Assembly: GCF_016428805.1 (NCBI RefSeq) | Contig: NZ_JAELTJ010000030.1 | Location: 1-50,075, forward strand | Length of the DNA stretch: 50,075 nucleotides | From: Achromobacter sp. ASV32 | GTDB lineage: Bacteria > Pseudomonadota > Gammaproteobacteria > Burkholderiales > Burkholderiaceae_B | Reading direction: 5' to 3' | Shown: one piece after another, positions 12,101-18,440 of the stretch | Layout of the letters: every line of letters begins with the position of its first letter | Numbering within the stretch: position 1 is the first letter of the stretch | Notes under the pieces: model-generated | What the model saw: the letters and a program-made list of their open reading frames with translations, nothing else | Told to the model about the DNA's origin: nothing | Databases searched by the model: none | Made by a program: the position numbers and the translations under genes

Positions 12101-15100
12101 CCAACAGCGAGCCGGGCCGCAGGATCAGATGGCGGTCCATCGGACGGTTGGTGGCGTAGGCATCGGCCTCCCAGTCCAGCGCGCCGCCGATCTGGATGGC
12201 GCCGCCGGCGCGCGCCACGCCATAGCGGTGGCCGTCAGCGGCCACTGCGACGCGGCTGTCGCCGGCCACGTCCAGCACGGCCCGCTCGCCGACCCAGACC
12301 GACCGGCCATTGGCCTTCGGGGTGTAGTACTGCTGGGAATTCAGGCGGGTGTCCATGAGGGAGATCAGGCCGCCCGGCGCCGTCAGGCGGCCCAGCACCG
12401 TGATCTGGTCGCCGCCGCTCAGGCGGATGGACTGGCCCGGATCCACCGCGATCCGGGCGTTCTCGCCGACCACCAGCGCGCCGCCCGCGCCGGCGCGGTC
12501 CGAACGCAGGCTCAGGCTGGCGCCGGCGCGTTGGGTCAGCTTGCCGCGCTTGGCATCTTCGGTATAGACGGGCGGCGTCCACAGCGCCAGCGCCTCGGCC
12601 GGATCGATGCCCGACCGCGGCAAGGGACCCGTCTCGCGCCGCAGGCGCAACACCGGCATGGCGACCTCGAGCTGCGCGCCCTCGGCGACGCGCAGGCCGC
12701 CATGGCCGTTGAGGTCGTAGCTGGCAAAGCCGGTCTGGAACAGGACCGGGTCCAGCCGCAGCACATCGGCGGCCAGGCCGTCGGCCGGGCCGCCCAGGAC
12801 GAGCGTGCCGCCGCTGGCGATGCTAAAGGTGCCGCCGCCGCTCACGCCATAGCCGCGCACCGCGCCGCCCAGCGCCAGCTTGCCGCCCGACTCCGCCTGC
12901 GTGCTGATCGCGTTGGCCTCCAGCGTCACGCTGCCGCCGCGTCCGCCCTGCACCGCGCCGGTGGCCAGCAGCGCCGCGCCCGACGACACATCGATCACGC
13001 TGCCTGCCGCCAGAGCCACGTCGCCGGTGCCGCGCAACAGCACGCGCCCGCCATCGATGACGGCCAGGCCGCGCTGCGCGGCCGGATCTTCCTTCAGATT
13101 GCTCCACACGCCGCGGGCATCGAGCGCCACGCCGCCGGCCACGCGCAGCGCGGCCTTGGCGCCGGCGGCCGGCGCCAAGGCCACGTCCTCGATCCGGCCG
13201 GACGAACCCGGCTGGCGCAGCGTATTGCCGGCCTGGATCAGGCCGCCGCGGCTGACCAGGTCGGCGTTGATGTCGATGGTGGGCGCATACAGCGTGATCT
13301 CGCCGCCGTCGGCGCTGCGCAAGCCGGCATCCACGCTGATCGTGCGGCTGGCGGCGATGCGCAGCGCGCCCAGGCCGAAGCCGTTCAGGCGATCGGCGTC
13401 CAGGAACAGCTTGCCCTTCAGGTCGGCAGGCAAGGCATCGTCCAGACCCAGGCCGGCGGCGCGGCCCGCCAGGCCCTTGCCCACCACCACGTCCGCGGCC
13501 GTGCCGGTGGCGCCCAGCTGGTAGCGCAAGAACGAGCCTGCAGCGTCAAAGAACGGCAGATAGGTGCCGGCCACCAGTTGCGCGGCGCGCGCCGCATTGC
13601 GGTGCGACTGGCTGTAGCCGTCCTGGTCGACCAGCGGCGCGCGCGTCTGCCGGTCGCCCAGGTAGGTGTCGCTGATGACGTCGCCGTCCAGCACCGCGTT
13701 GCGGGTCGACACCACCAGCGCGCCCGCGTCGCGGCCGACGGTATAGCCCGATTCGTAGCGGGTCGGCGGCGCGATCAGCGGGTTGTAGAAGCGCCGCGTG
13801 GCGTTCTCGCCCCAGCGCCGCGACACCGCCTCGTAGCCCCGGTACAGGCCGGAATAGAGCAGATCGCCCGGCGCGCGGTCGGCCAGGTACAGGCGGCCAT
13901 CGTCGCCGCGCAGCCAGCTCTGGCGGATCTCGCCGCTCTGCACATCGAGCGTGCCGCCCGACAGATTGATAGCCGAGCCGGCCTGCGTCACCACCTCTGC
14001 GCCCTCGAAACGCACCACCCCGCCCTGCGCCAGCCAATGGCTCACCGGCACGCCCAGCGTGCCCAGGTAGCCGCCCACTTCCAGCAGCCCGCCCGCGGTG
14101 TACCAGCGGTCGGCATCATTGCCGCCCTTGCCCGCCGCCACGCGCACCAGCTCGCGCCGGTCCAGCCAAACATCGCTGTTGTTCAGCAGCTTGCTGTCGC
14201 GGTTGACCGGCGCATCGCGCTGCTCGTTGCCCTGCAGGTTGATCTTGAGATTGTTCGACTCCATCGACACGATCACGCCCACCGCGCCGCCCACGTCGAT
14301 GCGCGCGCCCTCCTGTACCAGCGCCCGCCCATCGGCCTTGACCCCCACCTGGCCGCCTGTGGCCAGCGTCAGCGAACCGCCCTGGAAGTCGACGGTGCCC
14401 TGGCTGTTGATCTGCACCAGCGACAGGTCGCGGCGGAACGTATCGCCCGGCATCAGCGCGGCGTTGGACGGCACCGCCGGTTGCAGCAGGCTGGCGCGCT
14501 GGCCATCCAGGGCGGTCGTCAGGCTCGCGTCCACCAGGATGGCGCTGACCGCCGATTCACGCAGCGTCACCGCCGCGCCGCTGCCGCGCGCGTCCAGGTG
14601 GATGGTGCCGCGCGCGTCCACTGACGTCGTCGACACGGCCACGCCGGCCTGCTCCACGCGCTGGCCGGTCAGCGTGATGTCGCCCTGCGGCGCCTGGATC
14701 AGGCCGGTGTTGCGCGCCAGCCCCTGGCCCGTGATCTGCACTTCGTTGCCGCGGGTGGTGGACGCCTGGTTGCTGTCCGACCCCTGGCCGCGCCGGATGA
14801 TGAAACTGTCGCCCGCGGCCAGCAGCGCCTGGCCTTGCTGCGTGCTGATTTCACCGGCGTTGTGCACGTCCTTGCCGGCCAGCAGCACGTAGCCGCCCCC
14901 GCGCGTGGCGCTGCCGGGCGCGGCTGTCGCCAGGCGCGCGCCGGCCTGCACCTCGATCTTGCCCAGCGCATCCTTGAACGTGGGCTGGGTGGCATCGGCG
15001 TCGGCATAGATGCCGCGCTCGCGGAATTGCGCATCGGTCATCGTCGCGGCGGCCACCACCAGATTGCGCGCGTTCACCTGGCTGGTGCCGGTAAAGATCA

Positions 15101-15779
15101 CGCCGTTCTGGTTCACCACCAGCACCGTGCCATCCGCCTTGATCGCCCCCTGGATCTGGCTGGGCCGGGCCCCCGCGCCCACCACCCGGTTCAGCACCGC
15201 GTCGTCCGCCCCCTGCTTGAACTGCACCGTGGTGTTGCGGCCCACGTTGAACGTGTCCCAGTTCAGCACCGCGCGCGACTGCGTCTGCTCGATCGTCACC
15301 AGCTGGCGACCGCCTTCCGTGCCGGGCTGGGGCGCCTTGGCCCCTTCCCACTTGGCCAGCGCGCCCTCGGCCACCCACAAGCCGCCCGGCGTCAAGCCAT
15401 CGGGCACGCTGCTGCCATTGGCCGCCGCCGCGGCGCGGGCCGCGGCCTGCGCGGCCTGCTGCGCCGCCACCGCGGCCGCCGTGCGGTTCAGGTTGTCCAG
15501 CGAACGCTGCAGCTTCTGCCGCGACTCGGCCTGCTGGCGCGCGCTGTTGCCGATGCCCGCCAGGCTGCCGTCAGGCATGCGCCCGGTGCGCTGCGCCGTC
15601 GATTGCACCGCGTTCTTGTCGGCGAACCAACTCGAACTGAAGGCCCGCGGCTGCGCTTGCGCCGCGCCGCTCCAGCTGCCCGCCACCAGCAGCAGCGCAA
15701 CCGCCTGCGACAACGGTTTCAGGCGCCAGAGAGCGCGGCGCGGACGGTGGGAAACACGAGCGTGAAAACGGCTGGACAT
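3111..15779 (-). CDS. Giant TpsA1 filamentous-haemagglutinin-family exoprotein
   Basis: About 4222 residues. A long signal sequence (residues 1 to about 43, ending AAQAQ) is followed by an unusual Ala/Gln-rich helical segment (about 60-115) and then the TPS secretion domain (about 150-260, with NWDTFNVG, VVNQNGVIFTG and NLVVAAA). The rest is a long run of beta-helix-like repeats rich in Gly, Ala, Leu and Asp, with a C-terminal part containing GDINAGRG and YTPPKRVYD typical of DUF3739-type haemagglutinins. Cysteines occur in close pairs (near residues 2008, 3030 and 3080). The ATG at 15779 is chosen because AGGAAGGA lies about 8 bases upstream; an in-frame ATG at 15812 lacks this. It follows FecR1 and precedes tpsB, so it should be a surface or released adhesin or toxin-like fibre exported by TpsB under ECF sigma control. 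The target is unknown. Confidence 0.93.
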   Translation of the reverse strand: MSSRFHARVSHRPRRALWRLKPLSQAVALLLVAGSWSGAAQAQPRAFSSSWFADKNAVQSTAQRTGRMPDGSLAGIGNSARQQAESRQKLQRSLDNLNRTAAAVAAQQAAQAAARAAAAANGSSVPDGLTPGGLWVAEGALAKWEGAKAPQPGTEGGRQLVTIEQTQSRAVLNWDTFNVGRNTTVQFKQGADDAVLNRVVGAGARPSQIQGAIKADGTVLVVNQNGVIFTGTSQVNARNLVVAAATMTDAQFRERGIYADADATQPTFKDALGKIEVQAGARLATAAPGSATRGGGYVLLAGKDVHNAGEISTQQGQALLAAGDSFIIRRGQGSDSNQASTTRGNEVQITGQGLARNTGLIQAPQGDITLTGQRVEQAGVAVSTTSVDARGTIHLDARGSGAAVTLRESAVSAILVDASLTTALDGQRASLLQPAVPSNAALMPGDTFRRDLSLVQINSQGTVDFQGGSLTLATGGQVGVKADGRALVQEGARIDVGGAVGVIVSMESNNLKINLQGNEQRDAPVNRDSKLLNNSDVWLDRRELVRVAAGKGGNDADRWYTAGGLLEVGGYLGTLGVPVSHWLAQGGVVRFEGAEVVTQAGSAINLSGGTLDVQSGEIRQSWLRGDDGRLYLADRAPGDLLYSGLYRGYEAVSRRWGENATRRFYNPLIAPPTRYESGYTVGRDAGALVVSTRNAVLDGDVISDTYLGDRQTRAPLVDQDGYSQSHRNAARAAQLVAGTYLPFFDAAGSFLRYQLGATGTAADVVVGKGLAGRAAGLGLDDALPADLKGKLFLDADRLNGFGLGALRIAASRTISVDAGLRSADGGEITLYAPTIDINADLVSRGGLIQAGNTLRQPGSSGRIEDVALAPAAGAKAALRVAGGVALDARGVWSNLKEDPAAQRGLAVIDGGRVLLRGTGDVALAAGSVIDVSSGAALLATGAVQGGRGGSVTLEANAISTQAESGGKLALGGAVRGYGVSGGGTFSIASGGTLVLGGPADGLAADVLRLDPVLFQTGFASYDLNGHGGLRVAEGAQLEVAMPVLRLRRETGPLPRSGIDPAEALALWTPPVYTEDAKRGKLTQRAGASLSLRSDRAGAGGALVVGENARIAVDPGQSIRLSGGDQITVLGRLTAPGGLISLMDTRLNSQQYYTPKANGRSVWVGERAVLDVAGDSRVAVAADGHRYGVARAGGAIQIGGALDWEADAYATNRPMDRHLILRPGSLLDASGSQALVDLPGRGATLLAYNGGSIVLSSANSLYLDGGLRAAAGGPGAAGGTLAVALTPAFYLRSLADAAVLTPRVLALTQQQGASLLPASLRPGELGADLRYGVGGLSVEQVQTGGFGNLALFASVRADSGLTLAMPQSLRLSGPLMLSQNAPAGSLVHLSAPYMFLNHAAYEPPLGSDSVVQVGVVTPDWLKRGHRLVLDAGMMDLRGMRDLRSFDDVQVNLTGDLRLTGVSVGQDFNGNTLLGAPNRLTVTAAQIYPTTGGGGGIAAGEYYGQGGGSAVKNPDAVLTIRRATDAMPDMPYSAFGSVTLSGPNIVQGGVVRAPLGSILFMGPEGAPSSVRFLAGSVTSISGQGLVMPYGGTTDGIKYLYGGQEIRTSGVGGNDLNGAPARMIQINMKSVVADAGSLLDLSGGGELTGAAFVRGRGGSVDVLKYAMADANPGFGFSKSGNAVYAIVPGFGGDYAPATKDAAVPAYGQRVTIGAGVPGLPPGTYTLLPANFALLPGAFRVEAGAPGVFDAAQAAPTRGGSWVTTGRMTAPGVSPGAVPASQLLVTPGDVVRRHAQYNETSYSAFLAANAARTGTPLPMLPADAGMLRLKLTPGAGREGTPAVSFGGVARFSAAPGSTGAGGTLAVDVRGGGLEILGPGQAPALAGPGVAVSADALNALLPARMVLGGAIGASANSLGAISLGGDSQRVLVRGGARLYAPELVLLAPTNGSITVEQGAVLSTVGRGAAPQDARGGYYYSVQSNGALVLSNGLVNLRPPEQDGRVAIDIGACASVCSGTTRLVSEGTLGAATNGAFTLRDNVEYGTRNLMLSVSGLNLGSPQALAQAAAAGQLPPGLALDQDALARLLRGNTALGAPGLESLIFNAAESINVYGAVTLDTRAAAGPSALRRLVLGAPAVYGYGAAGDTARISAPEFVWAGSVMASPAGKVPLGYDTPAAPGGAVLDRLGDGSLTIAADVIRFDYSPYTVPASLVPANRLALGFATVNLEAARMITGVSTGSLHVYHKQNGYAAGEGWRYQGGDLMLRTPLLTGEAGATLALRAGGALALAGTGAVAPARDALGATLDLKAQRVTLDSTVALPSGKLIVKADGDITLGAGARIDLAGRAFTAFDATRYSWGGDLDLNSVTGNIVQAAGSVIDLSARKQRGGRMQAVALGVTGGRVALDGTILGSASGEHDAGGTRVPYDGAEITLRAQTLADFAGLNQRLNQGGVTGARRFQLKQGDLVVGDELRARVVEISVDGGSLTVNGRIDASGRQVGSIRLAARDDLRINGLLDAHGERLRLDSYGKVIDATNRAIIELTSRDGTLALGAGAAFDLRAGTDDPGRLGGRQLGTLDLNARRLGGGAERGAIAGSGDGANDVAISITGTPRILGAKTVAVNAFRRYDDAPSAALPDVSGKTPQLITQAYLDGIDGESVAYMNAALGNGALTARLAALGPYHLRPGVEIVSATPDGNLTVSGDIDLSGYRYGPGANRTVAALRGYGEPGKLVLRAGGDLAIHGSINDGFAPPPDTIDDGGWKLVEGRFLGNGQTPFGEDLVVPIDGVQLEAGTLFPAGRALNYDLPAQAATLPAGTVLPMAATLNGPLALPAGLVLTGDLTLADGRVLRAGTVLQEALALGAGARLGAGFTLRSEAALQAFTWPKGVPLAAALKASAPLNLARGSLIPSQTYIELPGDQPINLRPVGPDGRQGRNWALAPMLGEGASAWSLMAVAGADLTSADMAARKPDGQGDIILADTHYGKLGYGSKSVTNVFIGERVLTQRAIDELELDQSLLGTPVKPIADQYEMSEDSFCNSTGYCEAGKRKLTAAGSIYWFGDESGKGRYVVELEAEWGISEDEFCGETGNCEGGGRTETTTKRDYRYGDRTPLFSVLRTGTGDLSLLAGRDVGMASVYGVYTAGTPSSLGAGQDARFNLPRGTTADDAVLGTIQYDGKYDAALAAYRAWYPDQGGNLTVAAGRDIYGDAWAKTAMNAQPYGTPDVEYPKYPSAALSNWLWRQGSVGMPGVTDIASSWWINFGTYAANSSTNGEQPRVVGFTGFGTLGGGNLSIAAGRDAGVRDPRGDALLNNNMASGRSQALVAVVAGTGRVVGGDLVLTGGGDMDLRIGGAFNPNLRAVQQSDGASGLGGGYAGSMEDVDLNGLLVNLRGQLALTAGRVGGISLFYGDGAQLRAPDLSAVGGGKPLGGPRLLLGDAVASFDTRGDLVLADAPDPGRVRQINTSPYTQGSLVKGGGAESWFTLWTPGTAIDLFSAGGNVTPLSTNNTFRPGTDLLIEETTRIGAQLQISYVYPSKLDVTAAGGNIILATTTREADGVNHVLLLAPSSSGALSMLAGGSIFAAGAHAVSMSGADTPLPTPWRPGFMASNGGENNTQTLSNASVEGNVVWPNSPKPLFVFGPNTPLDASPRQAEGELARFHAVNGDIVGLRAGAETRLAPRSLLGRPKTVMTWYEAALPVSVRAGRDILGMSALGLHSNASDLSQVTAGRDIVQADLKVAGPGTLLVQAGRNIRQDDVASVVSVGAIVRGDARPGASIAVLAGVGPQGPDYAGLLARYLDPARALAAGQTLGANPDRVVQSYAGELTLAGWLRQAYGYQGDESGAPAELAQRQALLDAEVAADPARKRRDLMQDYRQESELHLVNWLRTHHGYDGGEDGARAALAALAAEQQGIYARQLYFAELRKGGREYNEQDGPRSGSYLRGRRAIAALFPQTDAQGAQRLYQGDFTMYGGAGLRTQFGGDIQVLTPGGQQVLGIEGAAPPASSGVVTQGQGDIQLYALGSVLLGQSRIMTTFGGHIQAWSSEGDINAGRGAKTTVIYTPPKRVYDALGNITLSPSAPSTGAGIATLAPIAEVPAGDVDLIAPLGTIDAGEAGIRVSGNVNVAALHVVNAANIQVQGDSKGIPVTAVVNTGALASASAASSAASSAAQDSVQRAQNQARQNQPSIISVQILGFGDEPAAPAPAQPRAAAPAYRPDGVVQVQGVDGGG
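15024..15680 (-). repeat. TPS-domain block shared with tpsA2, copy 1
   Basis: These 657 bases align without gaps to 30192-30848. I count about nine substitutions, all apparently silent, so the encoded residues (end of the signal peptide to ATMTDAQF) are identical. The sequence on both sides diverges sharply. It looks like recent gene conversion or very strong homogenisation of the region that TpsB recognises. Confidence 0.9.
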
Positions 15780-15885
15780 GACGGCTTTCCTTCCTGGAAT
15801 CGGATCTGGCATCTGCAGCGCCGGGGCCGGCTCGCCGGAAGTGGTGGCGAGGCGAAGGACCGGGCGATTCTGCGCATGGGTGCCT

Positions 15886-15931
15886 AGACCGTCTGAAGCG
15901 TCATCGACTGCGCCTTTTCATAAAAAATTCA
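15886..15931 (-). promoter_or_regulatory. Predicted ECF-sigma promoter of tpsA1 with inverted Pho-box-like element
   Basis: On the minus strand TGAATTTTTTATGA starts at 15931, CGCAGTC spans 15912-15906 and GTCTAG starts at 15889, the same spacing as at tpsB. Read on the plus strand, 15915-15932 fits about 13 of 18 positions of the Pho-box consensus, with T(C)AT ends and an A4 spacer. The blocks lie between the FecR1 stop and the tpsA1 start, so the giant gene has a separate promoter from its regulator operon. Confidence 0.65.
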
Positions 15932-15991
15932 TATTTCATGTTTTATGCCGGGAACGCCGCGCAGCAGGGCCCTGGGCCATGCCCGGCGGTC

Positions 15992-16966
15992 TCAGCTCAG
16001 CAGCACGATGCCGCCAGGCAGCGAGGTGACCTGGGCGCCGTACACGTCGCGGATCAGGAGCGCCGCGTCGGCCAGCTGGTCCAGCGAAAAACGCGCCTGC
16101 ACCAGGCTGTCGGCCAGCCGCTGGCCCACCAGCACGATGCGGCCGGGCCGGTAGCGGTTGATCTCGTCCACCACCTGGGCGAGCGGCACGTTGTTGAATT
16201 CCAGCACGCCGCGCCGCCACGCCGTGACCTGCTCGGCATCGACCCGCTTGGGCGCGCTGGCGCCGCCGGCGCCCAACACCACCTGCTGCGCGGCCACCAG
16301 GTCCAGCGTGTCGTGGCGGATGGCCACGCGCGCACTGCCTTCCAGGCAGGTCACACGGACCAGTCCATCGGTGTAGCGCACGTTGACGCAGCCCGCCGTG
16401 GCCATCACCCGGCCCGCGCCCGCCGTCAGGCTGACGGGCTGGCCGGCGGTTTTCAGTTCGACTTCGCCGGCCAGCAGATCGATCTGCTCGGCCCCGCCGC
16501 TGTGCGACAGGTTGATGCGCGTCTGCGTATTCAATTGCACCGTGGCATCGCCCGCCAGCGCCACCTGGCGCTGCTCGCCGGTGCCGCTGCGCACGTCCGC
16601 CGCCAGCTCGTCCAACGCCGGCCACAGGCCCAGCGGCGGCTTGAACGCCAGATACGCGGTGGCGGCCGCCACCGCGCCGCCCAGAAAGGCACGGCGGGCC
16701 GGCAACGCCACCCGGGCGCGGCTTGCCTTATCGGCTTGCCTGGCGGCGGCCTGGCGCGCCACCGGCGCCAGCTGCTGCCAGGCACCGCGCGTTTCCTTGA
16801 AGACGCGGGCGTGCTCCGCGCTCTGGGCGCACCAGCGCCGGAACGCCTCGCCGTCGGCCACACTGGCCTGTCCCGATGCCAGACGCACGACCCAGGCCTG
16901 CGCCTCGCGGCGCAGCCTGGCCGACGGGTCGGCATCAAGGGGAGATCGTCTGAACATGGCGGTCAT
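15992..16966 (-). CDS. FecR-family anti-sigma factor 1 (VreR-like)
   Basis: A 324-residue inner-membrane sigma regulator. The N-terminal cytoplasmic part (about residues 10-60, with WVVRLASGQ and FRRWCAQS) resembles the DUF4880 sigma-binding region. A single membrane segment follows at about residues 90-108, preceded by ARRAFLGG, a twin-arginine-like motif; E. coli FecR is reported to need the Tat pathway. The periplasmic FecR domain comes next, then a C-terminal STN-like module (NNVPLAQVVDEINRY) that should contact the STN protein. The start at 16966, 4 bases after the sigma1 stop, is chosen over more upstream ATGs that would overlap that gene; ATG 16957 is an alternative. It should hold sigma1 inactive until signalled by the STN protein encoded two genes upstream. 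Confidence 0.9.
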   Translation of the reverse strand: MTAMFRRSPLDADPSARLRREAQAWVVRLASGQASVADGEAFRRWCAQSAEHARVFKETRGAWQQLAPVARQAAARQADKASRARVALPARRAFLGGAVAAATAYLAFKPPLGLWPALDELAADVRSGTGEQRQVALAGDATVQLNTQTRINLSHSGGAEQIDLLAGEVELKTAGQPVSLTAGAGRVMATAGCVNVRYTDGLVRVTCLEGSARVAIRHDTLDLVAAQQVVLGAGGASAPKRVDAEQVTAWRRGVLEFNNVPLAQVVDEINRYRPGRIVLVGQRLADSLVQARFSLDQLADAALLIRDVYGAQVTSLPGGIVLLS

Positions 16967-16970
16967 ATGC

Positions 16971-17513
16971 CTAAGACGTTTCCCGGGCCTGAGGACCGTA
17001 GCGCTGGACATACTTTTTTTCCAATTTCTTGCAGCAGTGCTCCAGTCCCGCGCGCAACTCCTTTTCCACCGTGCGTATCGAAATGCCGAAACGCTCGGCG
17101 ATCTCGCGGTGCGGCACCTCGTCCACCCGGGCCGCGATCACGATGGCCTGGCGCCGGCGCGGCAGTTCGGCCAGCGCCGCCTCCAGCGCGGCCAACTGCT
17201 CGCGGCCTTCGGCCACCTCGACCGGCCCCGCGGCCTCGTCGGCCATTTCGTACAGCTCGTCGAGCTCGTCCATCGACAGAATGCGGGCATTGGCGCGGCG
17301 CTGATCCTCGGCGATGTTGGCGGCGATCTTGAACAGATAGGCTGCCGGGTATTCCACCGGCGCGGTCTCGGCCAGGCTGTCCACCCGCAGCCAGGCTTCC
17401 TGCATGGCATCGTTGGCCAGGTCTTCCGAGCCCAGCCTGATGCGCAGGCGTTTGCGGAATTCCTGGTACTTGGACAGGAACAGGTCGCGCAGGGCGTCTC
17501 CGGTGACGGACAT
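16971..17513 (-). CDS. ECF sigma factor 1 (FecI/VreI-like)
   Basis: A 180-residue RNA polymerase sigma factor with only regions 2 and 4. Region 2 includes DLANDAMQEAWLRV and the helix with YLFKIAANIAEDQRR; region 4 includes the helix-turn-helix EIAERFGISIRTVEKEL, which reads the -35 element. Length and the FecI-type EDQRR motif fit the iron-starvation-type ECF group. It begins 6 bases after the STN1 stop and fecR1 begins 4 bases after its own stop, so the three genes are one translationally coupled operon. Inferred targets are tpsA1 and tpsB, which share identical promoter blocks. Confidence 0.93.
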   Translation of the reverse strand: MSVTGDALRDLFLSKYQEFRKRLRIRLGSEDLANDAMQEAWLRVDSLAETAPVEYPAAYLFKIAANIAEDQRRANARILSMDELDELYEMADEAAGPVEVAEGREQLAALEAALAELPRRRQAIVIAARVDEVPHREIAERFGISIRTVEKELRAGLEHCCKKLEKKYVQRYGPQARETS

Positions 17514-17519
17514 GGCGGC

Positions 17520-18221
17520 TCAGCCCGCGGCCACGCCGGCCTGGCGGCAATCGGCCTGCGGATCGGGCCGCGGCGACAACACCAGCGTCACGGGCTGCGG
17601 CAGGCCGGCGGGCGGCGGCGCGTCCATCACCAGCCCGGACAGCACGCCGGCCAGCGCCTCATCGCGGCGCGCGTCGCCCGTGCCCGATACCAACCGGGCC
17701 TGCCGCACGACGCCATTGCGGCCGATCCACAATTGCACCGATGCGCGGTAGCGGCCGAACTGCGCGCCCGTCCAGGCGCACAGCGCGCGCGTCACGGTGT
17801 TCTGCAAAATGCCGGCGTAGCGCGGCAACGCCGCCGGATCGGACGCAGCGGCCGGCGCGCGGGCGCCATCGGCGGCGCGCGCGGTCTCGACCAGCGTAAA
17901 GGCGGACGCGCTGGCAAAGCGCGCCTGCAGGCCCGTGCCCGCCAGCAATTGCCGCAGCGCTTCCTGCGGCGCCAGCCGGCCGCGCACCGCCGCGGCCCGG
18001 CGGCCGGCCGTCAGCCGGCTGGTGACCAGCACCGCCAGGCCCGTGGCCTCGGTGTAGGCGGCCAGCGCGCTGGCCAGCGGCTGCGCCGCGATATCGAACG
18101 ATATCCCGTCGGGCTCGGCGGGCCGCCCCTGGGCCCACGCGGCCGGCGGCAACACCGACAGGCCCAGCGCTAGCCAGCAGGCGAACGCCCAAGCGGCCCC
18201 AGGCGCCTGCGTCACTGTCAT
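17520..18221 (-). CDS. STN-TonB_C fusion protein 1 (VreA-like signalling protein)
   Basis: A 233-residue periplasmic protein. A 31-residue signal peptide (ending AAWAQ) is followed by an STN domain (about 37-105: ISFDIAAQPLASALAAYTEA, then LTAGRRAAAVRGRL and a PQEALRQLLAGTG helix) and a C-terminal TonB-like domain (about 145-225, with VQLWIGRNGVVRQARLVSGTG). Classical cell-surface signalling puts the STN domain on a TonB-dependent receptor, but here there is no barrel, as in P. aeruginosa VreA. It probably binds the C-terminal domain of FecR1 to release sigma1. The ATG at 18221 (GGGGTG upstream) is preferred to the one at 18293 because the latter lies inside the predicted -10 element and adds no signal sequence. 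Confidence 0.85.
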   Translation of the reverse strand: MTVTQAPGAAWAFACWLALGLSVLPPAAWAQGRPAEPDGISFDIAAQPLASALAAYTEATGLAVLVTSRLTAGRRAAAVRGRLAPQEALRQLLAGTGLQARFASASAFTLVETARAADGARAPAAASDPAALPRYAGILQNTVTRALCAWTGAQFGRYRASVQLWIGRNGVVRQARLVSGTGDARRDEALAGVLSGLVMDAPPPAGLPQPVTLVLSPRPDPQADCRQAGVAAG

Positions 18222-18291
18222 AACACCCCGGTTCAGGAAGATGGCGTGGCGGCTGCGCCCCGGCGGTAACCGGACGCAGTGCGGAAGCGGC

Positions 18292-18336
18292 ATGGTAGCG
18301 ACCCCATGTGACGGTCGGGTGACGCGCTCGTGACAA
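18292..18336 (-). promoter_or_regulatory. Triple Pho-box-like PhoB promoter of the STN1-sigma1-fecR1 operon
   Basis: On the minus strand three 7-base units TTGTCAC (18336-18330), GCGTCAC (18325-18319) and CCGTCAC (18314-18308) are separated by 4 bases each, giving an 11-bp period. Exactly 10 bases after the last unit is TACCAT (18297-18292), a -10-like hexamer. PhoB boxes are CTGTCAT-type direct repeats with this period, taking the place of the -35. The operon start codon lies about 70 bases downstream. Confidence 0.75.
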
Positions 18337-18440
18337 CGGCGGGCTCAAGCGCCGGCCGCCGTCACCCGCTTGTAAGAGCCGGCACGGCCATCGGCCGCGC
18401 GCTTGACAGGGACGCCGGCAAGGCCGTCCCCGCCTTGCCC

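Noticed and set aside
3111-15779. CRISPR-like or tandem DNA repeats in tpsA genes
   Set aside because: The recurring short sequences are codon-level echoes of beta-helix protein repeats and have no regular repeat-spacer layout.
16971-18440. Fur box expected for a FecI-like operon
   Set aside because: No sequence near the 19-bp Fur consensus was seen; the control region instead has PhoB-type repeats.
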